Positions 45,601 to 54,190 of a stretch of 64,000 nt of DNA are shown one piece after another (the stretch's first letter is position 1; each line of letters starts with the position of its first letter). This stretch comes from Forficula auricularia. Its lineage: Eukaryota > Arthropoda > Insecta > Dermaptera > Forficulidae. A model generated the notes under the pieces. It saw nothing but the letters and a program-made list of their open reading frames with translations, was not told the origin of the DNA and made no database searches. Where the stretch lies: NCBI GenBank assembly GCA_024734495.1, contig JALMQS010000137.1, forward strand, positions 1,226,079 through 1,290,078. The letters are read 5' to 3'. Both the position numbers and the translations under genes were made by a program.

Positions 45601-48110
45601 AATACAGTGGGTAGAATAGAATAGATCACGGCTGTCCAACCCGTGGCCCACGGGCCGCATGCGGTCCAGCACTGCAATGAGTGTGGCCCATCATAAACTT
45701 CCTTAAAACTTTGAGATTTATATGTATATTTATTCCCTTTTACGAAATATGAATGTACATTTGTACAATACGTGAAGCTTTTTTCAAGAATAAAATTCAC
45801 TAAAAGCCAAATTATAACCTCACTATAGTATAAGATAAAAAAATAATGAAGTTTCGAATATTTAAAAATTATTATTCTTTCATATTTTCATTTTCTAAAA
45901 TATTTATAATGTCAGTAATTTAAATGCTACGACACTAACCAAATCATTCTAGTACGCAAGGAGACAAGAAATTGGGGTTTTCTAGAACAATTACAATTAA
46001 TTGATAATTTCTCTCCTGGACTAAACTTGACAGGACTTGTCTTTCAGATCTTTGCACGTTCTTACATGTCAATAGATAATGGATAGTCAGGGATTATTAT
46101 ATCCGTGACCCTTTTAAAAAATAAATTATCATTTTATCAAATTATTATTTTTGCCAAGAGTAGCAGAATTTGTATAAATATAAATTAAGGGAGACAATAA
46201 AAGAGTGTGTATTCTGCTGGAAAAATAAATTTAAAAAATTATTTTTCCAGCAGAAGGACACACTTTTATTGTCTCAATTACGATACATTTTATAGCACAA
46301 TTCATTTTTATTGTTTTAATTTTTTAGTTTGAAAATCTTATAATTTTAATTTTTTAACCACTTCCCTTAATTTTTGGTTCGATTCCAATGTAAATCTAAT
46401 CAGCTATTAATCACAAAACTACACGTGAAATTTCGTTTTGATATTCACACTAGTTTTTGAGCTAGGGCGTACACAAAATTTGGTAACGTACTAACGTACG
46501 AACGACATTTTGACAAAATAATTAATATTTCAAAAATATAATTTTTTCGATGGTCACTCATTTGGGCTTTTTGTGAACCAAAAGTCATGGTTTCGCTCAA
46601 TTTTTTTATCATAATAGTTTCAGCCGTTTTTGAGATGTTTCGAAAAAACGAAGCAAAAAAACACTTTTTACACGCAGAATAACAAAACTTGACCATTCTG
46701 TATGGTAAAGTAAAAATATTATATATTAAAAATTTATTTATTTATTTCACTAATTTTATTTGCACGTTAATAATAAAAATGTCTAGTACAAATAGAAGTA
46801 TTAGATTTGATTATAACACAATTATATATTAAATTTTCAAAAGGATGTGGATAAAAATTCAAAACTACGTTAAATTGTAATCGGATGTTTCGTATATTTA
46901 TTTCGACTTGTTCAACAACTAAAATATAGGGTATTAAAAAGAATATGACAAAGGATGTATATACAAAAAAAACATAATATTTGAGATACCTTCAATGTGA
47001 ATGTCTTAATAATGTGATGAAGTAGAATATAACATATAATATTTTTTCTTAATTTTTATGATATTTTTCTTTATTAATATTAAGTATTAATTATCATTAT
47101 TAGTCTCATGAAAAATCAGCCTGACTGTGGGTTCTATTATATCTCCTTAGAATTATTTCAGACATTCAGATTGAATTTTGTTAAGGGAGAATGGTGCGGG
47201 TTCTTGGTGAAACATTTACTATAAATAAAGTAAAGGAAATTTTCTTTACTTTATTCAGATTGAAGATATCAAATAGAATATATAGAGGCTAATAAAGCAG
47301 AATATTTATACAATATATACATTGTATTTTTTTTTTTTATCATTTAAAAAATATGTTAGTTTTTGATGAATAGATCGAAATAAATTGATCGATTACTATT
47401 GATTGTATTTTTAAATGTTTGTCCACATCCTTTTGAAATTTATACCTATAATTTTATAACTTTTAAGGAGATAGGTGTTGGTTCAAGGTGAAACATTTTT
47501 TAATAATAAAAAAAATTAAGTAAAATTGCGAGGTGGGTTTCACATAAAATGTTTTTGAAATTTATGTGAAACCCACCTCACAATTTTACCGAATTTTTTA
47601 TTACTATCATTTTATATTAAATTTTATATCACGAATCCGAAAAGAACGCAATAGAATCGAATATCATTTTTTCACTAAATTTAAATATATATCTAAATAG
47701 CTATAATTTTACGATTTTTTTAAAATCAAATATTTCCTATTCCCCCGCCCCCTCCCCTTCTTAGAGAATTTTTTTTGTACGTTTCTGTTCCGGATAAATC
47801 TTAACTTACTTAATATAGGTATAAGTGAATTATATTATATCTTTAATTAATTAAGAATAAATTTAACAAATAAATAAAATCATTCTGAAATTATATAAGT
47901 ATATGTGTGTGTTTATTTATATTTAGGTGCTAATAAATAATATGATCTACACAGAAAATAATTTCAATCTATACTCACATCATATCCGCAAACTGGTGCT
48001 AATGGTAAACCCTTTTTGGCTACAATTTTGATGTGAGCTGATCTTGCTTGAACATGTAAACAAATAAGAAAGATTATCAACGAAGACAAATAGGTGTTGA
48101 TTTTCCTCAT
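27359..48110 (-). CDS. MAN2B1: Lysosomal alpha-mannosidase B (GH38), complete 15-exon gene with three alternative exon 7s
   Basis: Hydrolyses alpha-mannose from N-glycans in the lysosome. Exons: 47979-48110, 41863-41965, 39348-39429, 39081-39266, 36784-36989, 36581-36717, one of 34191-34324 / 33884-34017 / 32580-32713, 30581-30800, 30279-30478, 29457-29653, 29163-29371, 28821-29104, 28232-28742, 27867-28076, 27359-27652. With one exon 7 the sum is 3105 nt, giving 1034 aa, about the usual family length. Order: signal peptide, HTHDDVGW zinc site, WQIDPFGHS nucleophile, LG/MG-x-DF acid/base exon, QHHDAITGT zinc site, C-terminal beta domains. Several N-glycosylation sequons. Large 5' introns hold repeats. 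The exon 5-15 block is repeated downstream at 13837-23476. Confidence 0.94.
27867..28076 (-). CDS. MAN2B1: Alpha-mannosidase B exon 14, proximal copy
   Basis: 70 codons in phase 0; [20 protein letters not shown]. Confidence 0.9.
28232..28742 (-). CDS. MAN2B1: Alpha-mannosidase B exon 13, proximal copy
   Basis: 511 nt; [44 protein letters not shown]. Same protein as the distal copy. Confidence 0.93.
28821..29104 (-). CDS. MAN2B1: Alpha-mannosidase B exon 12, proximal copy
   Basis: 284 nt; [17 protein letters not shown]. The 78-nt intron that follows (28743-28820) is stop-free and a multiple of three. Confidence 0.91.
29163..29371 (-). CDS. MAN2B1: Alpha-mannosidase B exon 11, proximal copy
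   Basis: 209 nt; [33 protein letters not shown]. Confidence 0.9.
29457..29653 (-). CDS. MAN2B1: Alpha-mannosidase B exon 10, proximal copy
   Basis: 197 nt; [20 protein letters not shown]. In phase with its neighbours. Confidence 0.87.
30279..30478 (-). CDS. MAN2B1: Alpha-mannosidase B exon 9, proximal copy
   Basis: 200 nt; [20 protein letters not shown] with the C-terminal zinc-ligand His. Confidence 0.91.
30581..30800 (-). CDS. MAN2B1: Alpha-mannosidase B exon 8, proximal copy
   Basis: 220 nt; [33 protein letters not shown]. Confidence 0.91.
30841..31046. mobile_element. hAT-type MITE beside exon 8, proximal copy
   Basis: TAGTGATGAGCAAAGCAA inverted ends with ATTAGGAT direct repeats; same as 17321-17526. 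Confidence 0.9.
31181..31429. mobile_element. MITE family 4, proximal copy
   Basis: TCGGCTTAGAGTGTAAACC ends; same insertion as 17661-17909. Confidence 0.85.
31858..32350. mobile_element. Pogo/Tigger-type MITE, proximal copy
   Basis: CAGTCGACTCTCGATAATTC ends with TA flanks; one base shorter than the distal copy in a T run. Confidence 0.92.
32580..32713 (-). CDS. MAN2B1: Alpha-mannosidase B alternative exon 7c, proximal copy
   Basis: 134 nt, [18 protein letters not shown] (Asn before the catalytic Asp). Sequence and splice sites equal the distal 7c. Confidence 0.9.
32985..33512 (+). repeat. Interspersed repeat family 2, proximal copy
   Basis: Same as 19466-19995 apart from a few substitutions and one-base length changes. 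Confidence 0.65.
33884..34017 (-). CDS. MAN2B1: Alpha-mannosidase B alternative exon 7b, proximal copy
   Basis: 134 nt, [18 protein letters not shown] (Glu before the catalytic Asp, Phe for Tyr). Equal to the distal 7b. Confidence 0.9.
34191..34324 (-). CDS. MAN2B1: Alpha-mannosidase B alternative exon 7a, proximal copy
   Basis: 134 nt, [18 protein letters not shown] (Gly before the catalytic Asp). Equal to the distal 7a. Confidence 0.9.
34521..35146. mobile_element. Mariner-like MITE with ~115-bp units, proximal copy
   Basis: CAGGGTGAGGCATAAAGA ends, TA flanks; same insertion as 21004-21631 with shorter C run. Confidence 0.87.
35922..36551. repeat. Foldback element in intron 6, proximal copy
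   Basis: Same as 22409-23038, with a few substitutions in the left arm. Confidence 0.8.
36581..36717 (-). CDS. MAN2B1: Alpha-mannosidase B exon 6, proximal copy
   Basis: 137 nt; [20 protein letters not shown], ends phase 0. Confidence 0.91.
36784..36989 (-). CDS. MAN2B1: Alpha-mannosidase B exon 5 (nucleophile), proximal copy
   Basis: 206 nt; [20 protein letters not shown] with the nucleophile Asp. Joined in phase to exon 4 at 39081. Confidence 0.92.
37014..37283. repeat. Poly-T run and (AATA)n tract, proximal copy
   Basis: Counterpart of 23502-23770 in the intron between exons 4 and 5. Confidence 0.8.
37538..37866. repeat. Half foldback, proximal copy
   Basis: One arm of the 471-1107 type foldback; counterpart of 24025-24353. 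Confidence 0.8.
37867..38118. mobile_element. MITE with GCGTAGTTAGGG ends, proximal copy
   Basis: Counterpart of 24354-24604, one G longer in a G run. Confidence 0.72.
38216..38726. mobile_element. Mariner-like MITE spanning the duplication boundary, complete
   Basis: Starts CAGGGTGGGGCATAAAGAAC after TA and ends with the complement (CCCCACCATG then TA). Contains AACCAAATTTTG-type units in both orientations. The 13.5-kb repeat ends inside it at about 38369; its left 150 bp is also at 24702-24851. Confidence 0.85.
39081..39266 (-). CDS. MAN2B1: Alpha-mannosidase B exon 4
   Basis: 186 nt; [16 protein letters not shown] and [20 protein letters not shown]. Donor gttaga, acceptor tctag. Single copy: not part of the duplication. 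Locally more GC-rich than its surroundings. Confidence 0.93.
39348..39429 (-). CDS. MAN2B1: Alpha-mannosidase B exon 3
   Basis: 82 nt; [20 protein letters not shown]. Donor gtaatt, acceptor after a run of T. Phase 1 in, two bases out. Confidence 0.9.
39639..40155. repeat. Foldback element with hammerhead-like motif in both arms
   Basis: Arms of over 200 bp are reverse complements, from AATTATTGGATAAAAAATAC through GTAACTGACCTGGATAAGTC to AAATATTTACCCTTTTG near the centre. Each arm carries CTGAAGAT, a GGGT/ACCC stem and CCGAAAT (40032-40057 on plus, 39770-39795 on minus). A related element surrounds 58972-59912. Intron 2 of gene B. Confidence 0.85.
40378..40640 (+). mobile_element. tRNA-derived SINE with an Arg(TCG)-like head
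   Basis: The first 66 bases resemble a tRNA: box A-like AGAGCAGTGGTTAATCCGC, an anticodon arm CTTGA-CTTCGGA-TCGAG (anticodon TCG) and box B-like GATCGAATCTC. It is followed by a non-tRNA body (GGAGAAGGAAACTGGAAACC). The acceptor stem is not conserved, so this is a SINE, not a working tRNA gene. The 3' end is approximate. Confidence 0.7.
41863..41965 (-). CDS. MAN2B1: Alpha-mannosidase B exon 2 (zinc-site exon)
   Basis: 103 nt; [20 protein letters not shown] with the N-terminal zinc ligands. cag acceptor, gtatgt donor; same length as gene A exon 2. Confidence 0.93.
42351..42386 (-). mobile_element. Retrotransposon 3' tail in inverted orientation
   Basis: Minus strand reads GCATTCGATTGCATT followed by about 20 A. 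This equals the last bases and A tail of the retrotransposon at 43214-43950, which lies in the opposite direction 1.5 kb away. Only the tail is present. Confidence 0.6.
43214..43950 (+). mobile_element. 5'-truncated non-LTR retrotransposon (jockey/CR1-like) with A tail
   Basis: Encodes only the end of the reverse transcriptase ORF, then a short 3' UTR ending GCATTCGATTGCATT and 19 A (43932-43950). It is clearly GC-richer than the flanking DNA. It is inserted in a family 1 repeat. Strong 5' truncation is typical of target-primed reverse transcription. Confidence 0.9.
43226..43834 (+). pseudogene. Reverse transcriptase C-terminal fragment, frameshifted
   Basis: Open frame 43226-43726 reads [40 protein letters not shown] and [20 protein letters not shown], the thumb/C-terminal part of non-LTR reverse transcriptases. 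Near 43690 the frame shifts; the next frame continues [14 protein letters not shown] and ends at a stop at 43834. The palm catalytic motif is missing. Confidence 0.9.
43991..46183. other. Part of gene B intron 1 with no gene recognised
   Basis: AT-rich. Three minus-strand ORFs (44598-44852, 45038-45331, 45573-45800) show no recognisable motif. The only defined feature is a hAT-end fragment at 45636. Confidence 0.5.
45636..45705. mobile_element. Fragment of a hAT (Charlie-like) end
   Basis: CACGGCTGTCCAACCCGTGG followed by GGCCGCATGCGG resembles the ends of the outer hAT at 11967-13545. I found no opposite end or target duplication, so it is a solo fragment. Confidence 0.55.
46184..46280. repeat. 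Short near-perfect hairpin
   Basis: GAGACAATAAAAG..TGT..TTCTGCTGGAAAAATAA pairs with TTATTTTTCCAGCAGAA..TTTTATTGTCTC around an 8-base AT loop. About 45 bp per arm, no ORF. Confidence 0.85.
46350..46714 (-). mobile_element. Repeat family 1, copy 3, partial
   Basis: Minus-strand copy with TTACTTTACCATACAGAATGG at its start and the ATATCTC..AACGG block; it stops in the TGTGAATATC..AAACTA part and lacks the ~115-bp units. Confidence 0.75.
47499..47603. repeat. Small foldback
   Basis: GGTGGGTTTCACATAAA pairs with TTTATGTGAAACCCACC; preceded by GGTGTTGGTTCAAGGTGAAAC, a terminal-like word also seen at 39649 and 60070, so it belongs to the same foldback superfamily. Confidence 0.78.
47979..48110 (-). 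CDS. MAN2B1: Alpha-mannosidase B exon 1: start codon and signal peptide
   Basis: ATG at 48110-48108 with A at -3. 44 codons: signal peptide starting [20 protein letters not shown] and probably cleaved after VQA, then a short linker to VCGYD at the splice site (gtgagt). Exon 2 continues with SC, giving the family's CGY-x-SC start. Confidence 0.92.
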
Positions 48111-48192
48111 CTTGCCAAGCTTGACCGGCAAGTGAAGTGAGCCTGGGAGCAGCTACCAAGGATCGACACCAAATTCCAGATGATATAGAAAA

Positions 48193-48204
48193 TGCGCATG
48201 CGCA
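48193..48204. promoter_or_regulatory. Perfect NRF-1 / erect wing palindrome upstream of gene B
   Basis: TGCGCATGCGCA is a full match to the NRF-1 family consensus (YGCGCAYGCGCR). It lies 83-94 bp upstream of the start codon in an otherwise AT-rich region, where a promoter or 5' UTR is expected. It suggests housekeeping-type control; no TATA box is evident. Confidence 0.6.
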
Positions 48205-48596
48205 TTTCTCCTTTGTCGTCTAATGAAAGCAAAAATGTTAAATTAGCTTCTTTTAATCTTATATTTCATTTGATAATGTACATTTGCAAATAAAAGATAG
48301 AGAGAGAAAATATTGAATAAATAGATAGTTGCTAAAAATTTCTAGTAGAATGAATGAGATTAATAATTGTCTGTTGAAAAAACAAATCAGTGGTGCAATA
48401 TGCAAAAGCATAAAATGAAATCAATAGATCCAAGCGCGATTTTCTTGAATATTTAATCATTTCAACACGGACACACCTTTTCAACTTCAATTCAATCTCT
48501 TTAATATTTATTTTTGAAATTCTTTATTGCTGTAGTTGTGTTAACTTAGTAAGGGTTTAAATAAGAGACGTGCAGCTTTTATTATTTCTTTTTTAA

Positions 48597-49122
48597 TTTA
48601 CCATACCCTGTATGGTATTTCGGTCTACAAAAAAGCCCTAATAAAGGAACATCGAAAATAATATATTTTTAGAGATAATAACTGTTTTGTCAAAATGTCT
48701 GTTAGTCTGTGCGTTACCAAATTTTTGTGGACTAGCTAGCTCAAAAACTAGTGTGAATATCAAAACCAAATTTCACACGTAGTTTTGGTGCATTGAGATT
48801 AAGAGCTGGTTAGATTTTGGTGCGTATCGACCCAAAATTAAGGAGGGTGGAGGGGATTAAAAAAATTAAAAATCTAGGCCATTTGAGAAAACTCAACGTA
48901 ATTTTGTATACATAATTAGTGGTCCCCCAGAAGTCTAAAAATTCAAAAACTAACCCACCAAAATGGGGGGGGGGTTCAAAAAATGAAAATCTAGGCCCTT
49001 GTACCAAACAACCAAATTTTGTATAAATAATCAGTGGGACCCCAGAAGTCTAAAAATGGAAAAACTAACCCCTCTCCCCTACATGTTTATAAATAATTTT
49101 ATTAAATATTAAATATAAGTGA
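48597..49122 (+). mobile_element. Repeat family 1, copy 4, internally deleted
   Basis: Starts with TTACCATACCCTGTATGGTA, then jumps directly to TTTCGGTCTACAAAAAAGCC. Two ~115-bp units follow (48860-49075). The right end is lost after AAATATAAGTGAG. Confidence 0.78.
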
Positions 49123-49189
49123 GATTTGTCAATAATTTTATAAAAAAGAATTTTTGGATACACCAGTCATCTGATAAAACTATATACAA

Positions 49190-49353
49190 GAAATATACAT
49201 ATGATATATACAAAACTATATACAGGGAGTTAGCCAAAATGCCAAAAGATGTAATACTTGTAAGACTATTATTGTCTTAAAAGTATTACATCTTTTGGCC
49301 TTTTGACGAACACTCTACAGGGTATATAGTTTTGTATATATCATATGTATATT
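49190..49353. repeat. Foldback with mariner-like inner ends
   Basis: ATACATATGATATATACAAA pairs with the complement at 49332-49352. Inside, TACAGGGAGTTAGCC and the complement of ACGAACACTCTACAGGG resemble mariner ends around GCCAAAAGATGTAATACTT arms. Confidence 0.82.
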
Positions 49354-49360
49354 AAGAAAT

Positions 49361-49512
49361 ATAATTGTGGAAGTAAAACTGCTACTTAAAATTACGATTC
49401 GAAGTTGTAGAAAAAAATGTGAAAAATCCATAACAACAACAATATTAAATTTTGTTTGTTTTTTCTCTCCCCTATAAAATTTCCTTGTTGTGAGTTAGCG
49501 GGCGACGAAAAT
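49361..49512. mobile_element. MITE family 4, partial copy
   Basis: Shares AACTGCTACTTAAAATTACG, AACAACAATATTAAATT and TTGTTGTGAGTTAGCGGG with 17661-17909; the left end is missing. Confidence 0.8.
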
Positions 49513-49600
49513 TATTGTATTTAGTTTTATCAGATGTGACTGGTGTGAATAAAAAGTTTTTATATAAATATTGTCAAATTCCCAGTGAGTAGAAAAACAA

Positions 49601-49847
49601 AGCGTCAGTTTAGAGTGTAAAGCTGCTAAATCCAATTTTTATCATATATAACATATTAATACCGTTCGAAAGAAAAAAAGATGTAGCATCATGGAAGTAA
49701 ACTGCTACTTAAAATTACGATACGAAGTTGTAGAAAAAAATGTGAAAAATAGGTTTTTCCATAACAACAATATTAAATTTTGTTTGTTTTTTTCTCCCCT
49801 GTAAAATTTCCTTGTTGTGAGTTAGCGGGTTTACTCTCTAAGGCGAC
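49601..49847. mobile_element. MITE family 4, full copy
   Basis: GCGTCAGTTTAGAGTGTAAA at the left, TTTACTCTCTAAGGCGACG at the right; interior as in 17661-17909. Confidence 0.82.
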
Positions 49848-49926
49848 GAAAATTATAATTGATTGATTTAGAGTACTCGGACAAGGCCGATTTAATATTG
49901 TTAACATTGTTTGTCATTGTTTAGCT

Positions 49927-49956
49927 CTGAAGATGGCTACAACCAATAGCTGAAAC
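49927..49956 (+). other. Hammerhead-like core motif in a repeat
   Basis: CTGAAGAT, a GCTA/TAGC stem and TGAAAC. It resembles the hammerhead core order (CUGANGA, stem II, GAAA) but with extra bases at the stem junction. Similar motifs are in the foldbacks at 39639, 55279 and 62445. Confidence 0.4.
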
Positions 49957-50012
49957 GTTAGCGGGAGTTCATAAATAAAAAAGAAATTATAAAAACTGCA
50001 TGTCTCTTATTT

Positions 50013-50100
50013 AAACCAGTGTTCCGCAAACTTTTTATGTTCAAGGTACACCTACCAAATCAAGAAATTTTAGAGGTACACGAAATCTATTGAGATTTCA
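50013..50100. mobile_element. Solo hAT-like end
   Basis: CAGTGTTCCGCAAACTTTTT resembles hAT ends. No inverted partner or target duplication was found within the next kilobase. Confidence 0.45.
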
Positions 50101-50164
50101 TAAATATATGTTATTGTCATTTATCTTTTATATCAAGTAATTATTATTAGGAAATTTGCATTTT

Positions 50165-50665
50165 AAAGAGTAGTTTATTTGAAGTCCAATTTGAAAAAAC
50201 GCTAATAACTCGGATAAAATAATTTTTAAAAATATGAAATTAATTAGATATTATAAAACAATTAATTATTAATAATTTAATTCAATTTTGAACGAAATCG
50301 ATTCAGTACTTTTTGAGAAAATCGTCAAAAACCCCAAAAACCGTCTATGAAAGGTCGTTTTAGAAACATTTTAATATTCACCTCCATGTTACAAGTCAAT
50401 GTTTCGTTTCATATGATTTTTTAAACTTTTTTCAAAGGCATCTCGTGCTTTCAAAAAACATCGTTTTTTGACGGTTCAGATGATTTTTGGCCATTTTCTC
50501 AAAAAGTACTGAATCGATTTCGTTCAAAATTAAATTAAATTATTAATAATTAATTGTTTTATAATATCTATTAATTTCATGTTTTTAAAAATTATTTCAA
50601 AGGTGTTATTAGCGTTTTTTCAAATTAGACTTCAAATAAACTACCGTTTAAAATAAAAATATTCT
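50165..50665. repeat. Large foldback element
   Basis: Left arm words AAAAAACGCTAATAAC, TTGAACGAAATCGATTCAGT and ACTTTTTGAGAAAAT recur as complements in the right arm (50490-50660). Arms of roughly 200 bp with AT-rich centre, no ORF. Confidence 0.85.
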
Positions 50666-52614
50666 AATAAAAAATATTTTTTATAAAGGATAAAAGGAAA
50701 TAACACACAGATATTAAATTTCAATAGATTTGAATAAATATCTAATGAGAAAAAAAATAGAACTTTTGTACATACCTAGTCGAATTGCTTCCTCGACAAA
50801 AAACTTTTCATAAAATTTCATTTAAAATACAAAATTCTTAATCAAAATGCCATTTTCTTATACTACAATGATACTGTGAACTTTAAGATAGATGAAAATG
50901 ATAAAATAAGATCTCTTTCTTTTGTATTTATAATTATTTTGGTCTCACATATCCAGAGGCTGGGAGGCAAGCGTAATAGAAGTGGAATTCGGTTGGTGTC
51001 ACGGATTTAGCTAAAAATTCTCTGCATATTAAAGGAAACAACTCTTTACCAGAAAAAGTGAATATTTTTGACAAATTATTTTTATTTTCAACAAAAAAAA
51101 TCGTGAATACAAAGGGGTTGACCAACAAAATTCTTGTCAAAAAAGATGCCCTGTCCAGTTTTGGAAAACCAAAAACTACTTGGCTGATTAAGACATATTT
51201 ACTGGGAATTTGAAATAATGTCATTTTAATATAGCGAGAAATTATTTTACTCTGTCTAGGCAATCAATCTAACGGTATAACAAAAAATAAAACTTAGGAG
51301 CCTCAAATGAGGAGAAAAACTGAAGGCGAAATTGATTGGCCATAAATGGCACAAACAATTTAGCAAATATCATAAAATTATAATCATTTCAGTGGGTAAT
51401 CAATGAAGATGGTTCCGATTTTAACGTTTGTTTTTTATTTGCGTAATTATTCTTCATCTGACCATGCCATATTATAATCCTTTCATCATCAACTTAATCA
51501 TTTGTAGTAAAAAAAGAAATAGCGCCAACGAAAAATATTCTATATGAAGTTGTTAGCAAGTCATGTTAGTAAATTCTTATTAATGATTTTTACCGATAAA
51601 ATAATTTATAATTTAGAAAATTAAATTATTTTTGACTCTTTATATATACAAGTGTACCATATATGTTTTTACGAAATATTTGGGTTAAAAGAAAAAGAAA
51701 AAATGAAACCGAGACACTTGCGTGTAGGTATGTCTTTCTGTCTCCTCTTTTTATAATAAATTATCTAGTAATAGTTGTTTCTGGAAGACCTTAATATAGG
51801 TACTATGTTTAAAAAACTTTTATGATATTAAATATATATTTTGATATACATTTTTTATTCTTTCTCTATTATTTATCTATTATTTCTATATGCTTTTGTT
51901 ATATTAATTAAAAAAATTAAAATCAAATCAATTAAATAATGTAATATTTAAAATAAAATAAAAAGTGAGAAAACCATAAATCAAAAATCTTTATATTGAT
52001 TATTATAATATTAATCATAATTCTTTAATTTTTATCAAAAAAAAAAAAAAGATAAATATTTAATCAGCAAAAAATTGGAATTTGAACTTTGAAAATTTAT
52101 AAGAGAAAGCATTTGATATTTGATTATAAGATATATAAAAGTACTTACTCACATATTATTTTATTTATAAATTTAAGATAATTTAAAAACAATTACAATA
52201 AACATGCCTTGCTCAAAATTAAGAATTTCTGTTTGCTCTACAGAATTTATTATTTGAAATCGTTTTTGATCTTTCTAGTTTCACAAGTTTATTATCATGA
52301 GTGTTTTTTTACTTTATCCAATGCAAAGCATGGGTAAAGTATTGTTTTAAATATGTATTAATATTATTTTAAGTAAAATGTACTGAAAATCGTTCCCTAT
52401 GTAAATAATTGTTTATTTCATTTTTTATACTTAAGAGCAATACTGTATTTTTATTGTTACGTTTTTGAGGTCACCAAGATGATTCAGGAAAAATATTCGA
52501 GTCGTAATTAAATTACTATTTCTTCTTCATAAAAATGGTCTTTCCAGAAAAAATAATTATTTATTATCGAAATTTTCTACTGATTTATTTTGTGAAACTG
52601 ATGAGTTTCCTAGT
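50666..52614. other. Gene-poor spacer
   Basis: AT-rich. A 109-codon minus ORF (50934-51263) and an overlapping plus open segment show no family features; neither can be supported as a gene. A hairpin ACTTTATCC..GGGTAAAGT at 52312-52341 is probably repeat debris. Confidence 0.5.
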
Positions 52615-53150
52615 TTTTAGGGTTCCGTTTAAAAATTAAAACGGTACACTCACTATTAGTGTCGCTATATAATAAATCTGTATGACCATCTGATTGTCTG
52701 TCCATGAGAGCATTGTAGCTCGTAAACTAAATAAAATAGAAATTTAAATTTTACAAGTTACATGTATTTCTTTTCCCTAAAAAAAAAATCAAATGAAAAT
52801 TTTCATCAAATGGCTATTTTGTGAAGGGACTAATTTTATGTGAGTTCACTTTTTTTTTCGTGGAATGTAAATTAATCCTGTAAAGATCTCTTTAAGTAGA
52901 ATTAAATTTTTTTTATTTAATTTGATTTATAATTACGATGTAAGAGACCTCCAAAGTGGTCATATTAGGTGATTTTGGTAGCTGACGACGTTTGAAATGA
53001 CTTAACTTAAAATTATGAAAAAATTCATCCAATTCACTGATTCCTCTTTATAATAATCAAATAAGAATGAATTTGATATCTCAAAAATTTTGTATGTTAT
53101 AAGCTAAGGAAGGTATGCGGCCCAAGTCGCACTTGGCCGGCCTATTTCAC
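52615..53150 (+). repeat. Interspersed repeat family 2, copy in the spacer
   Basis: Starts near AGGGTTCCGTTTAAAAATT and ends near GGTATGCGGCCCAAGTCGCA; order of words matches 19466-19995. Confidence 0.65.
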
Positions 53151-53198
53151 TTTCATCTGGGTATATTTTTAAAAAGAGAAAAAAGAATAATAATAATT

Positions 53199-53335
53199 AT
53201 GATGAAGAGACCTACAAAGTGGTCATATTTAGGTGATTTTGGTAGCTGACGACGTTTGAAATGACTTAACTTAAAATTATGAAAAAATTCATCCAATTCA
53301 CTCATTTCCTCTTTATAATCATCAAAATGTATATT
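53199..53335 (+). repeat. Second copy of a 125-bp segment of repeat family 2
   Basis: CAAAGTGGTCATATTTAGGT through TTCATCCAATTCACTCATTT repeats 52950-53065 almost exactly, in the same orientation, about 265 bp away. Confidence 0.85.
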
Positions 53336-53878
53336 TAAAAAGCTCAAATGTTATATTATATTTTTCTTTCCATTTAATAAATTATTGTGTTTTGGTTTGT
53401 TTGAAGATTACTAGAACTTCTTTTTTAATAAGTATATTTACTGTCCATTCTTTATCATTGTCTCATACAGTTACTCGGATAAGTGGACAGTTTTAATGTT
53501 CAATTAAACACTGTTTTTACGTATTGGTTGCGTGACGATATGTCGTTAATCATTACTCACTGTTATAATTTCAATTTATGAACTATTTTAATATTTCACT
53601 AAAAATTATCTAGAGTAGGTACTCGGTGTTGACTGACTAGATAGGAAATCATAGGAAGTAAAAAAACAAGTTTGTAAATTTTCGCTTTCCTATTATTTTA
53701 GAGCAAAATACAAGAGACAAAAATTAAACAGAATCCAAAATTACATAGGGTTATTAACTAACTTTTACCAATAGGGAATAAAACATTGTTTTATAAAATG
53801 TAAAAATTTAAAATTAGAAGCGACTTAGAAGGGATGATATATCGTCTAGTTTCAAAATTAAAATTACAAAATATAATA

Positions 53879-54190
53879 GAGCGTCAATAATCCGGATTCA
53901 ATTCCGGTGGAAAAAGTACAGTATTCTGTAAATACATATTGTACATTACATATGTATGTACCTAATTATATTCTTCCATTAAAATTATAAATAATTGATT
54001 ATAAATTAATGATTTTATTTATCTGCTTAAATTATTTAACCACTAAAGTGAATTATTAACGTTTTTAGCAAGTTTTCATTTTTTTTTTGTTATGAACTCA
54101 AAGAATCTTTTTTTGGTTATTTTCGAAAATCAGGACATTTTGATAATCCGGACAGGGTCTGGTCACAATTAATCCTGATTATCGACGCTC
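53879..54190. mobile_element. Pogo-like MITE
   Basis: GAGCGTCAATAATCCGGATT and, complemented, GAGCGTCGATAATCAGGATT at the ends, TA flanks, 312 bp, no ORF. Confidence 0.85.

Noticed and set aside
50934..51263. 109-codon minus-strand ORF and an overlapping plus-strand open stretch
   Set aside because: No domain, signal peptide or convincing splice context on either strand; chance ORFs of this length occur in such sequence.
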